From Solanum dulcamara (lineage: Eukaryota; Streptophyta; Magnoliopsida; Solanales; Solanaceae): 64,000 bases of DNA. The notes under the pieces were generated by a model. That model was not told where the DNA came from. It searched no databases and was given only the letters and a program-made list of their open reading frames with translations. Shown in pieces: positions 51,760 through 62,252 of this stretch (its first letter is position 1; the number at the start of each line of letters is the position of its first letter). A program made the translations under genes and the position numbers. The stretch is taken from contig NC_077238.1 of assembly GCF_947179165.1 (NCBI RefSeq), positions 72,110,757 through 72,174,756 on the forward strand. The letters are read 5' to 3'.

Positions 51760-54118
51760 TATGCTATGGCTAATCGCCAGGATCAAGATAACTCACCAGA
51801 TGTTATCATTGGTACGCTTTGAGTCTTTTCTTTTGATGTATATTATTTGCTTGATTGGGGTACCATTTTTATCTTTTGTGACCCTTATGTGTCTAACAAG
51901 TTTGAGATCCTTCCTGAGCGTCTTCTTGAGCCTTTCAATGTTGTTACTCCTGTTGGTGAGTCTATCCTAGCTGAGAGGATCTATAAAAATTGTATTGTGT
52001 TCATCAATCATAGAGATACCATGGCTGACTTAGTTCTGTTAGACATGGTTGATTTTGATGTTATTCTTGGCATAGACTGACTTTATGCTTGTTATGCCTC
52101 AGTTGATTATAGAAACTCGAGTTTTCAAGTTTCAATTTTCGAATGAACCTGTCATAGAGTGGAAGGGTAGTCTAGTAGTGCCTAAGGTAAATTCATTTCA
52201 TATATTAGGGCCAAAAAGCTAATTTTCAAGGCGTGTATCTACCACATAGCTCGACTTATAGATGATAGTGTGGATACTCTATCCCTTGAATCACTACCTC
52301 TTGTTAATGAGTTTCTTGAAGTCTTTCTTGTTGATTTGCTCGGAGTCCCTCCTCATAGGGAGATTAACTTTGGGATTGATGTTCTTCCTAATACCCAACC
52401 TATTTCTATTCCACCATATAGGATGGCTCCTGCTGAGTTGAAATAGCAGTTGAAAGATCTCTTAGTTAAGGGATTTATTAGGCCAAGTGTCTCACCTTGA
52501 GGCACTCATGTCCTATTCATACAAAATAATTATGGTTTTCTTAAAATGTGCATTGACTATCATCAGTTGAACAAGGTGACTACTAAGAATAAGTATCATC
52601 TTTCCAGAATTGATGACTTCTTTGACCAACTTTAAAGTGCCACTTGTTTCTCAAAGATAAACCTCAAATCAGGCTATCATCAGTTGAAAGTGAGACAATG
52701 TGACATCCCAAAGAAAGCTTTCTGAACCCAATATGGTTTGAGTTCTGTGTCAAGTCTTTTAGTTTGACTAACGCTCCTGTAACATTCATGAATTTGATGA
52801 ATTGAGTGTTCAAATAGTATTTAGACATGCTTGTGATTGTGTTTATTGATGACATATTGGTCTATTCCGAAAATAAAGAAGAGCATGTCAACCATCTCAA
52901 AATTGTTCTTCATACTCTCAAGGATAGGGAATTGTATGCTAAGTTCTCGAAGTGTGAATTTTTTCTTGCTTCTATGGAATTCTTAGGACATATTATATCT
53001 GGTGAAGGTATTCAAGTTAATTCACAAAAAATAAAGGCAGTAAAGAACTGGTCCAGACCTACCTCCCCAACAGATATAAGAAGTTTCTTAGGTTTAGCTG
53101 GTTACTATAGAAGATTTATTGACGGATTCTCGTCTATATCATTTCCATTGTCTAAGCTGACAAAGAAAAAGACTAAGTTCTAATGGTCAGATGCTTGTCC
53201 GAAAAGTTTTCATGAGTTGAAAACCCAATTGACTAGTGCTCTAATTTTGTCCCTACTCGAGGAAAGTGATGGTTTTGTGATCTATTATGATGCATCCACA
53301 GTCGGACTGGGTTGTGTACTAATGCATAAGGTCAAGGTTATTGCATATTCTTCTCGACTACTTAAGATTTATAAGAGAAACTACCCGACCCAGAAGGAGT
53401 TGAACCTGAGGCAAAGGAGATGGCTTAAGTTGCTCATGGACTATGATATGTACATTCTCTACCACCCAGGTAAAGCTAATGTTGTTGTTGACGCTCTTAG
53501 CAGGTTATCAATGGGAAGCACCGCCCATATTTAGGAAGGAAAGAAGGAGTTGACCAAGAAAGTGGATAGACTTGCATTTTTGAGAGTTCAGCTTATCGAC
53601 TCTAGTGAAGGTGGTGCTATTATTAAGAATGGAGATGAATCATCCCTAGTTGTTGAGATGAAGGAAAATCAACACTAAGACCCTATTCTCCTCCAATTGA
53701 AAGATGATGTTCACAAGCAGAAAGTCATGACTTTCACCAAAGGGGGAGATGGAGTGTTGAGGTATTAAGGGAGTTTGTGTTTTCCAAGTGTTGATGAAAT
53801 TTGAGATAGAATCATAGTAGAGGATCATAACTCCATATATTCGATTCATCCGGACTCTACAAAAATATACCATGAATTGAAAAAAGTCTATTGGTGGAAT
53901 GGTATGAAGAGAGAAATTGCAGACTTTGTGTCTAAGTGCCCAAATTGCCAACAAGTCAAGATTGAGCATAAAACGCCTTGTGGTGTGGCTTAGAATATTG
54001 TGATTCCATAATGGAAATAAGAGATGATTAATATGGATTTCATTATAGGTTTATCGCGATCTCGCAGGCAGCATGACTCCATTTGGGTGATTGTGGAGAG
54101 GATGACCAAATCAGCTCA
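51760..54118 (+). pseudogene. Gypsy C pol, part 1 (protease, RT, RNase H, integrase N-terminus)
   Basis: Protease 51847-52080: 'LDWGTIFIFCDPYVSNKFEI', catalytic D present but the triad is altered to D-W-G, ending DLVLLDMVDFDVILGID. RT 52390-53183: 'PPYRMAPAELK', catalytic FIDDILVYSENKEEH (near 52845), 'GHIISGEGIQVNSQKIKAV', 'SFLGLAGYYRRFIDGFS'. RNase H 53184-53534 has lost about 40 codons: 'YPTQKELNLRQRRWLKLL' joins the YPTHDLE-type and QKELNLRQRR positions directly. Integrase zinc-binding region 53690-53970 (IHPDSTKIYHELKKVYWW, 'CPNCQQVKIE') and core start 'MDFIIGLSRSRRQHDSIW' run up to the CACTA insertion. Stops in several frames. Confidence 0.8.
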
Positions 54119-54121
54119 TTT
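54119..54121. repeat. CACTA target-site duplication, left copy
   Basis: 'ttt', matched by 62250-62252. Three-base duplications are the rule for CACTA elements. Confidence 0.65.
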
Positions 54122-54144
54122 TACTACTAAAAAAATATGAAAAA

Positions 54145-54545
54145 ACGACGCAAAAAAACGATGGACTGTGTCGCCTTTTTGGTCAAACTCGACGAAAAAG
54201 CGACGTAGTCACTTCCATCACTCTTTTGCTCGACGCTTTTAAAAGAGCGACGGACTTGGACAGGGCCATAAAAAGCGATGTACTGAGTCGCCCCTAATTT
54301 TTTTAATTAAAAAATATATATAAAAAAACGACGGACTCCGTCTTTTTATTTTTTTAAAAAAACTAATTATTTAATAAAAAACGACAGACTATTAATCTCC
54401 ATCCATCGCTTTGTTTATATTGGCTTCTTAAAAATTTGCAGAAAAGCAACGGACTTTGAGTCTTTGTCTGTCGCTTTTCTGGAAAATATAAAAACAAAAT
54501 CAGAAAAGCGACGGACTAAAGGACCTGTCCGTCGCTTTTCTGCAA
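54145..54545. repeat. CACTA subterminal repeats, left
   Basis: At least eight direct or inverted versions of GCGACGGAC / GTCCGTCGC, e.g. at about 54198, 54245, 54330, 54382, 54445, 54467, 54508 and 54530. They are often paired head-to-head ('aagcgacggac...gtccgtcgctttt' at 54506-54541). Subterminal motif arrays are the known binding sites of TNPA-type proteins. Confidence 0.75.
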
Positions 54546-54769
54546 CATGTTTTATAGCAGAAACCTGCAGTTTGCAGGTTTTTGCTGTCCACCTACAATC
54601 AAAATTTAATTCAATTATATGCAATTCAGCTCATTCAAACACAAATAAAATACGCAAAATACATAATAACAAACATAATTAAACACTTAAAACGAATAAA
54701 ATCATAATTTAGAACGATTTAAAGTGTTTCAAAGTTAACAAAAATTTTTAAAATGTTCATAAACTAACA

Positions 54770-56632
54770 TATGAAACCCTAAGACTATTTGATATATATT
54801 CATCACTATCGTCGGAATCATCCGGAGTGGACCCTCTTGAATAAAGGGGCGGAGGCTGACGGGCGAGGTTGAGCATTTGTTCTTTAATTTGCTCAACTTG
54901 TTCATTCATACTTTTTTGATCTGCGACCCTTCTTTTCTCTGATTCTGCTAATTCGCGTGTAAGTTCTGTAATTTGCTGAGATATTCCAGCTATTTGAACC
55001 TCGTCAATGGCATCGGCTTGACGCGATGATCCAATACCTTCTAAACCTGATTAGAGTCGCCGTACATTATTCTTAGAGCTCATTCCATATATTCAGCCCT
55101 TGTGGCTATCTCCAACCATTTTTTCTGTCCAAATTTGAGTGAACTGTTCAGGCGTTAGCTGAACCGAATATCTCATCTCACGTATGTGCCGCTCATAATC
55201 TTGCTGCATATTAGAAAATAAAAGTTATAATCAATATATATATATATAATAAAAATAAAACTTAAAATTAAAATATATTATACATTATATATTAAATAAC
55301 TTATATAGGCTCGTTCGGGCCTTTCCTCCACTCACTCATCCAGATCCGACGTATTAGTTTTTTTCTTCACATGAGTCTTTAAAAACTTCATGACGATAGG
55401 GAGTGCGTCCCAATTCTTTTTCCTATAAATAAAAATACAATTAATGAAATAATATTTTGTCAAATAATTTATTTCAGAAAATGAATTTAAACTTAAAATT
55501 TAGAAACATTACCATCTCCCTTTGAATCGTACCATCACTCTTTGCACCTCCGGTGTGGAACGAACCACCCTTTAGGCTAGCTCTTGCTTTTTTACCTTGA
55601 TCGGACAAAGCTTTGAATTCTTCGGTATCCCAATACCGACATAATTCTTCAAATATATGAGGCAGCAGCCAATTCGAAGGTGCCGATCATCCCTAAATTT
55701 CTTTAGCCAGCTAGACAGTCTGGCGCTCGCTTTTCTTTAAAAAATGGTCGCAATGACCATATTGTACCTTGGCTCCCAAGTACATAAAGTCTGAAAAAAA
55801 TAACGTCAAATAATTAGTTAAGTAAAGTATAGTAAAAATATTAAACGTAATTTTAAAAAATAGATTTAAATATATATATACTTTGAATTCATTAAACATC
55901 GCCTGGCAGATACTGTTTGGAATCTCCTACCAAGAGTGATAGGGCTCAATATATAGCCTCAGAACACTCTCCTAAAGAGCCCTAGCAGCCTCCTTCGAAG
56001 GATGTCACCTACAAGACACATAATAAACATGTAATTATATCATTAATAATTTATTAATGTAGAAAAAATAAATAAATAAAATATTAAACTTACGAGGATC
56101 CATCAGGCTCAATCATGACTCTCCCAAGTTTGTCCCTCTGTCCAGGAGCTAACCCAGGCACATCATGTACTGCCTCTGGTCTAGCAACAGAAAAAGGTGA
56201 AGCTGATACTGTAGGAGTGTCAGTCTCAACACTAGAATCTCTAAGTCTCAGAGTAGATATGTGAGGAGACTGAGATCTGGGAGATGGAATTGTGGGAGAT
56301 GTTGTAGAAGAAAATGATACTCTCGGGGGTCGAGCAATAACCTCTGTGGGTAGCTGGTAGGTCTGATCATATGAAGTATATCTGACCTGTGAAGAAGAAG
56401 AAGTGTCGTGTGGTCGGCAGAACTAACTATGGTAAACTAAATGATCCATAGTCCCAAAAGGCACAACATGAATATGTGTAGGACTAGCTCGGTGGTGCTG
56501 CATCTCCGGCGCTGAAGAAATATGTCCTAGGGTATCCTCAGGATCAACATGTCTCCTAAACTTCTTTTTACTTTTACCAAAATGGCTAACACCAAGATGA
56601 TCCCGGGATCTATCACCATCACCAGATGACAT
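54770..56632 (-). pseudogene. CACTA Transposase_24 (TNPA / Ptta En/Spm type) gene
   Basis: Start ATG at 56632 (MSSGDGDRSRDHLGVSHFG). The N-terminus to ~56105 is Ser/Pro-rich with a stop near 56420. Exon-like blocks then follow with intron-like AT-rich gaps: 55900-56020 (SKEAARALRRVFRRLYIEPYH, 'WQEIPNSICQAMFNEF'); 55690-55800; and 55515-55640 with the hallmark ALSDQGKKARASLKGGSFHT then GGAKSDGTIQREM of Transposase_24. 54790-55200 includes 'YSVQLTPEQFTQIWTEKM' and a coiled-coil-like 'ITELTRELAESEKRRVADQK' run. This DNA-binding accessory protein recognises the subterminal repeats. Stops and possible intron losses make intactness doubtful. Confidence 0.75.
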
Positions 56633-56731
56633 CTGCATGTAAAGTAACAATACAATATATAAAAAACATAAATTAAATAAATTTAGGGTTAGCGAAATAA
56701 ATAACTTACATAGTAGTTATAATCTACCACT

Positions 56732-57445
56732 CTATTCCTCCTCACTTGTTTCATTTTCGTCCTCTTTCCATTCCTCCTCCGTAGTTGTTTCATATTCATT
56801 GTCAATCCATTCCTCCTCATCAAATGATTCATATTCCTCGTTTACTTTTTCCTCACCATTTAGCATTATAAGTTCATCATCGGAAACCTCTTTTAGTATG
56901 TGTTGAGGATGTTCTAGTGTGGTTTCCAACTCAACATCAACTTTTTGTTGAACAAGTGCAACATCATTTTGGTACGCCACATCTAATACATTCTCAATTT
57001 CAATTCTTCCCACAGGCTTTGTCTTAATAACAACCCACCAATCAGTCTTATCTCTACGCAATGGATATGGAGCGTAATAGACTTGCTTAGCATTTTGGGC
57101 AATGATAAAAGGATCATAACTTCCGTATTGTCTGGTATGCTTAACTTCAATTATATTATGTTGTCGGTCCACTATTGTGCCTCTGTGTGATGAGTCAAAC
57201 CACTTACACCGAAACAATACTATTTTTTTAGGCCAACCTGAATATCTTGCTTCAATAATCTCTTGAATGACACCATAATATTCTACAATTTGGCCATTAC
57301 CATCGATATCACCTTGAACACACACACCACTATTATTGGTTTTCTTGTGCATAGAAACTTCTTCAATTTGAAACTTAAAAACATTCACACAATATTTATT
57401 CATTGTATGAATATGAGATCCAGGCCCGAGTGTGATCTCTCTCAC
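56732..57445 (-). pseudogene. CACTA TNP2 transposase C-terminal exon (DUF4216)
   Basis: 237 open codons. Residues ~15-150 match the DUF4216 domain: 'NGQIVEYYGVIQEIIEARYS', 'VVLFRCKWFD'-type text (KIVLFRCKWFDSSHRG), DPFIIAQNAKQVYYAPYPLR, 'DWWVVIKTKPVGR'. The C-terminal ~70 residues are strongly acidic (EEE repeats). In plant En/Spm elements DUF4216 follows Transposase_21 and DUF4218 in one transposase. Here it is the last exon-like block, downstream of a gap at 57446-58030. The segment itself is intact, but the transposase as a whole is not. Confidence 0.8.
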
Positions 57446-58030
57446 AAATGGCGAATGTTCGAAACTTGAGTATTTATCATAAACCTAAAAATTGATTTCA
57501 AAATAATACAATTTACTATAAAGTGAAAACATTATACCTATTGATTCAATATAAGCTTTCACACTTACATAATCCTTTAATCATTTGGAAAACCTCGTAT
57601 ATATGGCTTCATTGCTCCATGTTCTTACGAATGAGCTGATATTGATATGTACAATTTTAATAGTTAGTAATCACTTATTACTACGTAATTTGATAATTTA
57701 ATTTCACACTTACTTAAGATATGGCTGAATTTCTAGACAATTAAGCAGAATATGGGTCATAGCTGATTGTCTTTCCATATTAGTGAAGCTTCGTATTCCA
57801 CACTGTTTAGATCCTTGACCACTTTGATTAAAAAATAAAATCGATGGATACATCGGATCACTGTCACCTTCATCATTGCGATTGGGCAAATTTCTCCTGC
57901 ATGGAACTTCATCCCTAAAGTAATAGGAATAAAAGTCACCAGTTTCTCTTTGCTTAATTGTTTGTTTGCAGCTTTTAATTTTTCTAAATATATGTTAACT
58001 AATAATTATAGTATATACAAGAAAAATAAA
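57446..58030 (-). pseudogene. CACTA transposase linker between DUF4218 and DUF4216
   Basis: AT-rich, with pieces such as 'RNLPNRNDEGDSDPMYPSIL' (57840-57900) and 'SAWCSNEAIYTRFSK' (57580-57640). These are the kind of sequence lying between the two domains in TNP2 proteins. Includes intron-like stretches; low coding support. Confidence 0.45.
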
Positions 58031-58701
58031 TTAATTACTTATATAAGAAAAATATTACCTCTCAAATTGATACATCCACCTTGTTTGAACTAGACCTCCA
58101 AAACATGCTTCTTTTACAAGATGCATCGGAAGATGCTCCATCACATCAAAAAACCACATGGAAAAATCTTCTCTAGCTTTGTAGTAATAACAGAAATATT
58201 TTCCTCCATCCTGTCTAAAGTACTTTCCAACAACTTTCCAGAACACAAATCTCTAAAGAAAAGACTTACCTCTGTGATTGGCTTCCATATCCAGTCAGCT
58301 AGATGGCTAAAAGCGATAGGAATCAATGTTTCCATGAATACATGACAATCATGGCTTTTCATACCTGTCAACTTTCCTTCATTCAGATCTGCCTGCATAC
58401 CCAAATTCGAAGAATATCCCTCTAGCATTCTCAAATTTTTAACCCACTCACATATGTCATGTTTCTCATCCAATGTGAATGAATAACTGGCTTTAAGCTT
58501 GACAATTTTACCATTTTATAGTTCTTGCAACCATAATTTTTTTCTTTTATAGTATTCCTGTAAGTCCATTCTAGCTCTTGTGTTGTCTTTTGTCTTGCCC
58601 TTAACATCCATCATTGTGTTAAATAAATTGTCAAAATAATTTTTTTCAATGTGCATCACATCAAGATTATGTCGTAGGAGATTATCCTTCCAATACGACA
58701 A
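58031..58701 (-). pseudogene. CACTA TNP2 transposase: DUF4218 region
   Basis: 58516-58701 reads SYWKDNLLRHNLDVMHIEKNYFDNLFNTMMDVKGKTKDN (the end of the transposase core, HNLDVMHIEKN). After a stop, 58141-58473 gives EGKLTGMKSHDCHVFMETLIPIAFSHLADWIWKPITEVSLFFRDLC and 'KLEKIFPCGFL'. 58055-58140 gives 'EHLPMHLVKEACFGGLVQTRWMYQFER'. This is a textbook DUF4218 pattern broken by one frameshift (near 58141) and a stop (near 58515). Confidence 0.85.
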
Positions 58702-59670
58702 CTCCCAAAATATGCTCTGTTTGTTTCAATTATGTTCAACATCATATCAAGAAAGCCTAGATGGTGGAGGGTCATTTTCAACCCTGTCTCCCAAATTTGA
58801 TGTCATGTCAGTGATGGAGGTGGAGGGTCATTTTCAACTCGGTTTTTTTAATGCCTGTTTCATCTTTCTAAACTCATGATTCATTGGCAAGAACTGACCA
58901 TGACAATCAAATCATGAATTTTTTCTTCCATGCTTTAAGGTGAATGCCTTACTATGTTTCATGTAATGAGGACAAGCAAGCTTTCTAGCAATTATCCAAC
59001 TGGACAATATCCCGTATGTAGGAAAATCATTAATAGTCCACATTAAAATAGCACGCATAATAAAATTCTGCTTAATTTATATATCATAAGTCACTACTCC
59101 TTCAAACAACAATTATTTAAGCTCGTCTATTAATGGTTGTAGATAGACATCAATCAAACTTTTAGGATTACTAGGACATGGAATAACAAAGCTTAGAAAG
59201 ATGTATGAACTTGTCATGCACATTTCAGGAGAAAGGTTGTACGAGATAAGAAATATAGGCCAACAAGAATAAGGTGAGACAACATTAGAGAATGGTGTGA
59301 AGCCATCTGCACACAACCCCAATCGTATATTTCTTGGTTAACTAGCAAAATCAGGATACATGTTATCAAAATATTTCCATGCTTCTCTGCCAGATGGATG
59401 AGATAAGACACCCGACAGCCTTCTATATTCACGATGTCATCTCATATGTGAGGCAGACCTCATCGATGCATACAACCTCTTTAATCTGGGAATAAGAGGT
59501 AAATAATGCATCGCCTTAATTGGGACCATCTTTTTAGTAGAAGTCCTCTTATAACGAACTTGTCCACAAAACTTACAATTTTTTAATTCACTACCAGTCT
59601 TGTAGAACAACATGCAGCCATTAACACCTCAATGAATTCTATCATACAACAATCCTAACTTCGAAACCAA
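58702..59670 (-). pseudogene. CACTA TNP2 transposase: Transposase_21 core
   Basis: Minus strand: 'RRLSGVLSHPSGREAWKYFDNMYPDFA' (59340-59430), 'RNIRLGLCADGFTPFSNV' and 'YSCWPIFLISYNLSPEMCM' (59113-59322), 'LIDVYLQPLIDELK', 'AILMWTINDFPTYGILSSWI' (~59000), 'ACPHYMKHSKAFTLKHGRK'. These are the landmarks of the TNP2/Transposase_21 catalytic core. Stops occur near 59110, 59050 and 58915. A ~60-bp tandem duplication at 58757-58840 ('ggtggagggtcattttcaac' twice) replaces part of the sequence. Confidence 0.8.
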
Positions 59671-60730
59671 TCTCTTTGCCTAATAGAAGTTCTTAGGTAT
59701 GTTAAAATCAGGATTAACCAGTTCGCCCAAAATATCAATCATTGAGTCCATAGCCGCATGAGGAACACTCCAATCTGATTTAATATTCATTAACCTAACT
59801 GCAACTGACAAAGCAGAATGCGGACTCCCTTCACATAGTGGACGACTAGCCTCTTCTAAATATTGATAGAAGCGTCTTGCTTCTTCATTATGAGTTTCAT
59901 CAAAATATTGTTCTGGTTCCATCCCACCTTGAACCCCGAAAGCATCATTAACCATTTCATGAACTCTATTATGTTGAAATGTATAATGTTGAACTCTATC
60001 ATATAGAACCCTATCATGTTCAACCCTAATTTGACCATGTGGTGCAAGCATATTATATTCATCCACGAGCAGCAGATTATAAAATATATTATTCAATCCA
60101 TTTATTTCTCCATGATCAACTCATACAAAATATCTAGGCTTAAATCCAGTACCATACAAATGAACCATAACTATATATGGATTAAAAAATTTCAAGCACT
60201 TACATTCACGACAAGGACACCTAACCAATTTATTTTGCTTAAAAACATCAAGTGTCATGGCATGATCGATAAAACTTCTTAGAGCCCATTTGGATGGGCT
60301 TTAAGTTGTTTTTTTTAGCTTTTGGACGTATTTGTCTAATGCTAACTTTAAGCCATAAAATTCTTAAAGTCAGTCAAAAATAAAAAGTTAGAATTCCTAA
60401 CTTTTTTTTCTAAGTGCTTAAACTCATTTTCTTTGACCATAGAAATTACTTTTATATCCCTTATATTTTAACTAAATTCCCAAACTACTCTTTTTATTTT
60501 TTTAACCCTAAAATTCACATCATTTTCCTCATTTAAGCACTTTTATCCAAACACTCAACTGCTTATTTATAAAAATAACTTTGAGCACTTCAAAGTTCTA
60601 AAAGTACTTCATACATAAAAGTTACTTTTTTAAGCCCATCTAAACGGGCTCTTACACCGTCAATAAATTCAGGTTTCAAACCACCACCAACTTCATAATG
60701 CATGTTATACATCCACAAACGAGGATCCAT
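59671..60730 (-). pseudogene. CACTA TNP2 transposase N-terminus (Transpos_assoc), split by a MITE
   Basis: Begins at 60730: MDPRLWMYNMHYEVGGGLKP then EFIDGV. The MITE at 60282-60651 follows, and beyond it 'RSFIDHAMTLDVFKQNKLVR', 'CPCRECKCLKFFNPYIVMVHLYG' and 'GFKPRYFV.VDHGE'. This is the Transpos_assoc domain with its C-P-C...C zinc-like cluster. It continues 59680-60096: NNIFYNLLLVDEYNMLAPHG, 'FDETHNEEARRFYQYLEEASRPL', 'SALSVAVRLMNIKSDW' and 'MDSMIDILGELVNPD', the usual lead-in to Transposase_21. Without the MITE and one stop (~60123) this part would be continuous. An additional upstream exon is possible. Confidence 0.8.
60282..60651. mobile_element. Tourist-like (PIF/Harbinger) MITE
   Basis: 370 bp with terminal inverted repeats GAGCCCATTTGGATGGGCTT and AAGCCCATCTAAACGGGCTC. 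It is flanked by the 3-bp target duplication 'tta' (60279-60281 and 60652-60654), typical of PIF/Harbinger. AT-rich interior with no ORF; 'aaagtgcttaaactc...aagcactttt' adds inner palindromes. Inserted in the transposase gene of the CACTA element. Confidence 0.85.
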
Positions 60731-60734
60731 CTAC

Positions 60735-61670
60735 AAAATTACATATATTCAAGCTTAATTAATTAGTTCATAATGACTATAATTCATCGAGACTACAAAT
60801 TCTAATTAATTAATTTATATAATTAAAGTTCAAGTTCAAGTTATGATTAATTCAATTTATAATTAATTAATTCATATAATAATTAAGTTTAACTTATAAT
60901 TTAAGTTCATGACTTTGAATATCGTCTAACTCTAATTAGCTTAATTAGTTCATAAGTACTACAATTCAACAAGATTTATAAAGTCAACAAAATTTCAAGT
61001 TCTAAGTTCTAAGTTCAAGTTCTAAGGTCAAGTTCTATATTATATTCAAGTATCCTAAAATTCAAGTATCTAAATTCTAATTATTTCCAAAGTCTAAAGT
61101 TCACAATTTATACAAACTAAAAAAAATATTCTAAGTTTAAAAATCCTAAAGTCCAAATTCATAACTTGAATATCTTCCAAACATCTAAAATCATTCAACC
61201 CAATGCTTTTCTAACTTGAATATCTTCCAAACATAAAAAATCCTAAATTTTAATTTCTAATTACTTCATGTTCTAACCGTAATTTTATCTTCAAAAACAC
61301 TTCAAGTCCAACTAACACAATACCCAATTCACAATCTAATTAAAAAAAATAACAATTCAAACTAAAGCCCTAAAATTTTTATTCACATTCTAACTTCAAG
61401 AACTAACCAACTTAACATAACATTTGAACATCAACAACACTTTAATTTCAACTCCACAAATATTCAAGTCACAATTTAATTCAAAAAAAAACAACTCACA
61501 TAAAAGACCTAAAATCTAATTACTAACATTCAACAATTCAAAATCACATATACAAATTAACTATGTTAATAACATACATTAAACAAATTAAAAAAAAAAT
61601 TAACTAACAATCAATAAATTAATTATTTTTTTCAAAATTAAAACCCTAAAACTAACTAACCATATTAACA
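60735..61670. other. AT-rich non-coding CACTA interior
   Basis: No ORF of note. Monotonous 'aagttctaag', 'taattaattc' and 'cctaaaatt' motifs; probably first intron and spacer of the transposase transcript. Confidence 0.4.
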
Positions 61671-61830
61671 TTACGGAGAGAGAGGCTGACGGTGGGGAGT
61701 GGCGGCGGCACCAACATTGACGAGGTAGAGCGTGGGGCGACGAACGGCGGCGAAGGGGGTGGGGGTTGGAATTTTTAGAGAGAAGAGGGAGGGTTTAGAG
61801 AGAGAGAGAAAACAAAAAATAAAAAAAAGT
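61670..61830 (-). promoter_or_regulatory. GC-rich leader / putative first exon of the CACTA transcript
   Basis: An isolated GC-rich block ('cggtggggagtggcggcggc', 'ggcgacgaacggcggcgaag' on the plus strand) with a CT-microsatellite on the minus strand ('tttctctctctctctaaacc'). It sits upstream of the minus-strand transposase and next to the right subterminal repeats. Pyrimidine-rich leaders are common near plant transcription starts. A short uORF-like 'MLVPPPLPTVSLSP' is readable on the minus strand. No TATA box was pinned down. Confidence 0.4.
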
Positions 61831-61854
61831 CGGCACTAGTTTCAAATATTTCAG

Positions 61855-62215
61855 AAAGAGCGACGGACAGCGTCGCCCTGCCATTTTGACCAAAAAAGCG
61901 ACGGACTAGGAGACGCTGTCTGTCACTTATTTTAAAAAAATGATAAATAAAACATAATAAAAACCAACGGACAGAGGCATATTTTTTAAATAATATTTAA
62001 TTATTTTTAATTAAAAGCGACGGACTCCGTCATTATTTTTATTTTATAATTAATTTTTAAATATAGTTATATATGACGCAAAAATCCGCCAAAAAAAGCG
62101 ACGGACATATAATTCTTGTCCGTCGCTTTTTATTAAAAAAATTAAAAAATATAAAAAAGCGATGAACAGGGTCTCAAATATCATTACTTTTTTGAGCGAT
62201 GCAGTCTGTCGCTAT
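61855..62215. repeat. CACTA subterminal repeats, right
   Basis: Repeated GCGACGGAC / GTCCGTCGC variants at about 61859, 61898, 61968, 62017, 62097, 62120 and 62205, mirroring the left array. Includes head-to-head pairs such as 'aagcgacggacata...gtccgtcgctttt' near 62096-62130. Confidence 0.75.
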
Positions 62216-62249
62216 TTTTTCATCAATTTTTGGACTGTTTTTAGTACTG

Positions 62250-62252
62250 TTT
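62250..62252. repeat. CACTA target-site duplication, right copy
   Basis: 'ttt', partner of 54119-54121. Gypsy C integrase resumes immediately after. Confidence 0.65.

Larger units (their letters stand above)
54122..62249 (-). mobile_element. CACTA (En/Spm) DNA transposon, about 8.1 kb
   Basis: Ends are 'TACTACTAAAAAAATAT' on the left and, reversed, 'CAGTACTAAAAACAG' on the right: diverged versions of the CACTA terminal inverted repeat. Dense subterminal GCGACGGAC motifs occur on both sides. The two genes expected for this superfamily, TNP2-type transposase and a Transposase_24 (TNPA-like) protein, read on the minus strand. A 3-bp TSD (ttt) flanks it. It interrupts gypsy C integrase between 'KSAH' and 'VKT' codons. 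Both genes have stops, and a MITE sits in the transposase, so it is non-autonomous now. Confidence 0.85.

Noticed and set aside
54145..54545. CRISPR-like or satellite array
   Set aside because: The short inverted and direct 9-mers with irregular spacing at both ends of a TNP2-bearing element are explained as CACTA subterminal repeats.
57263..57469. 68-aa plus-strand ORF
   Set aside because: Antisense to the DUF4216 coding segment.
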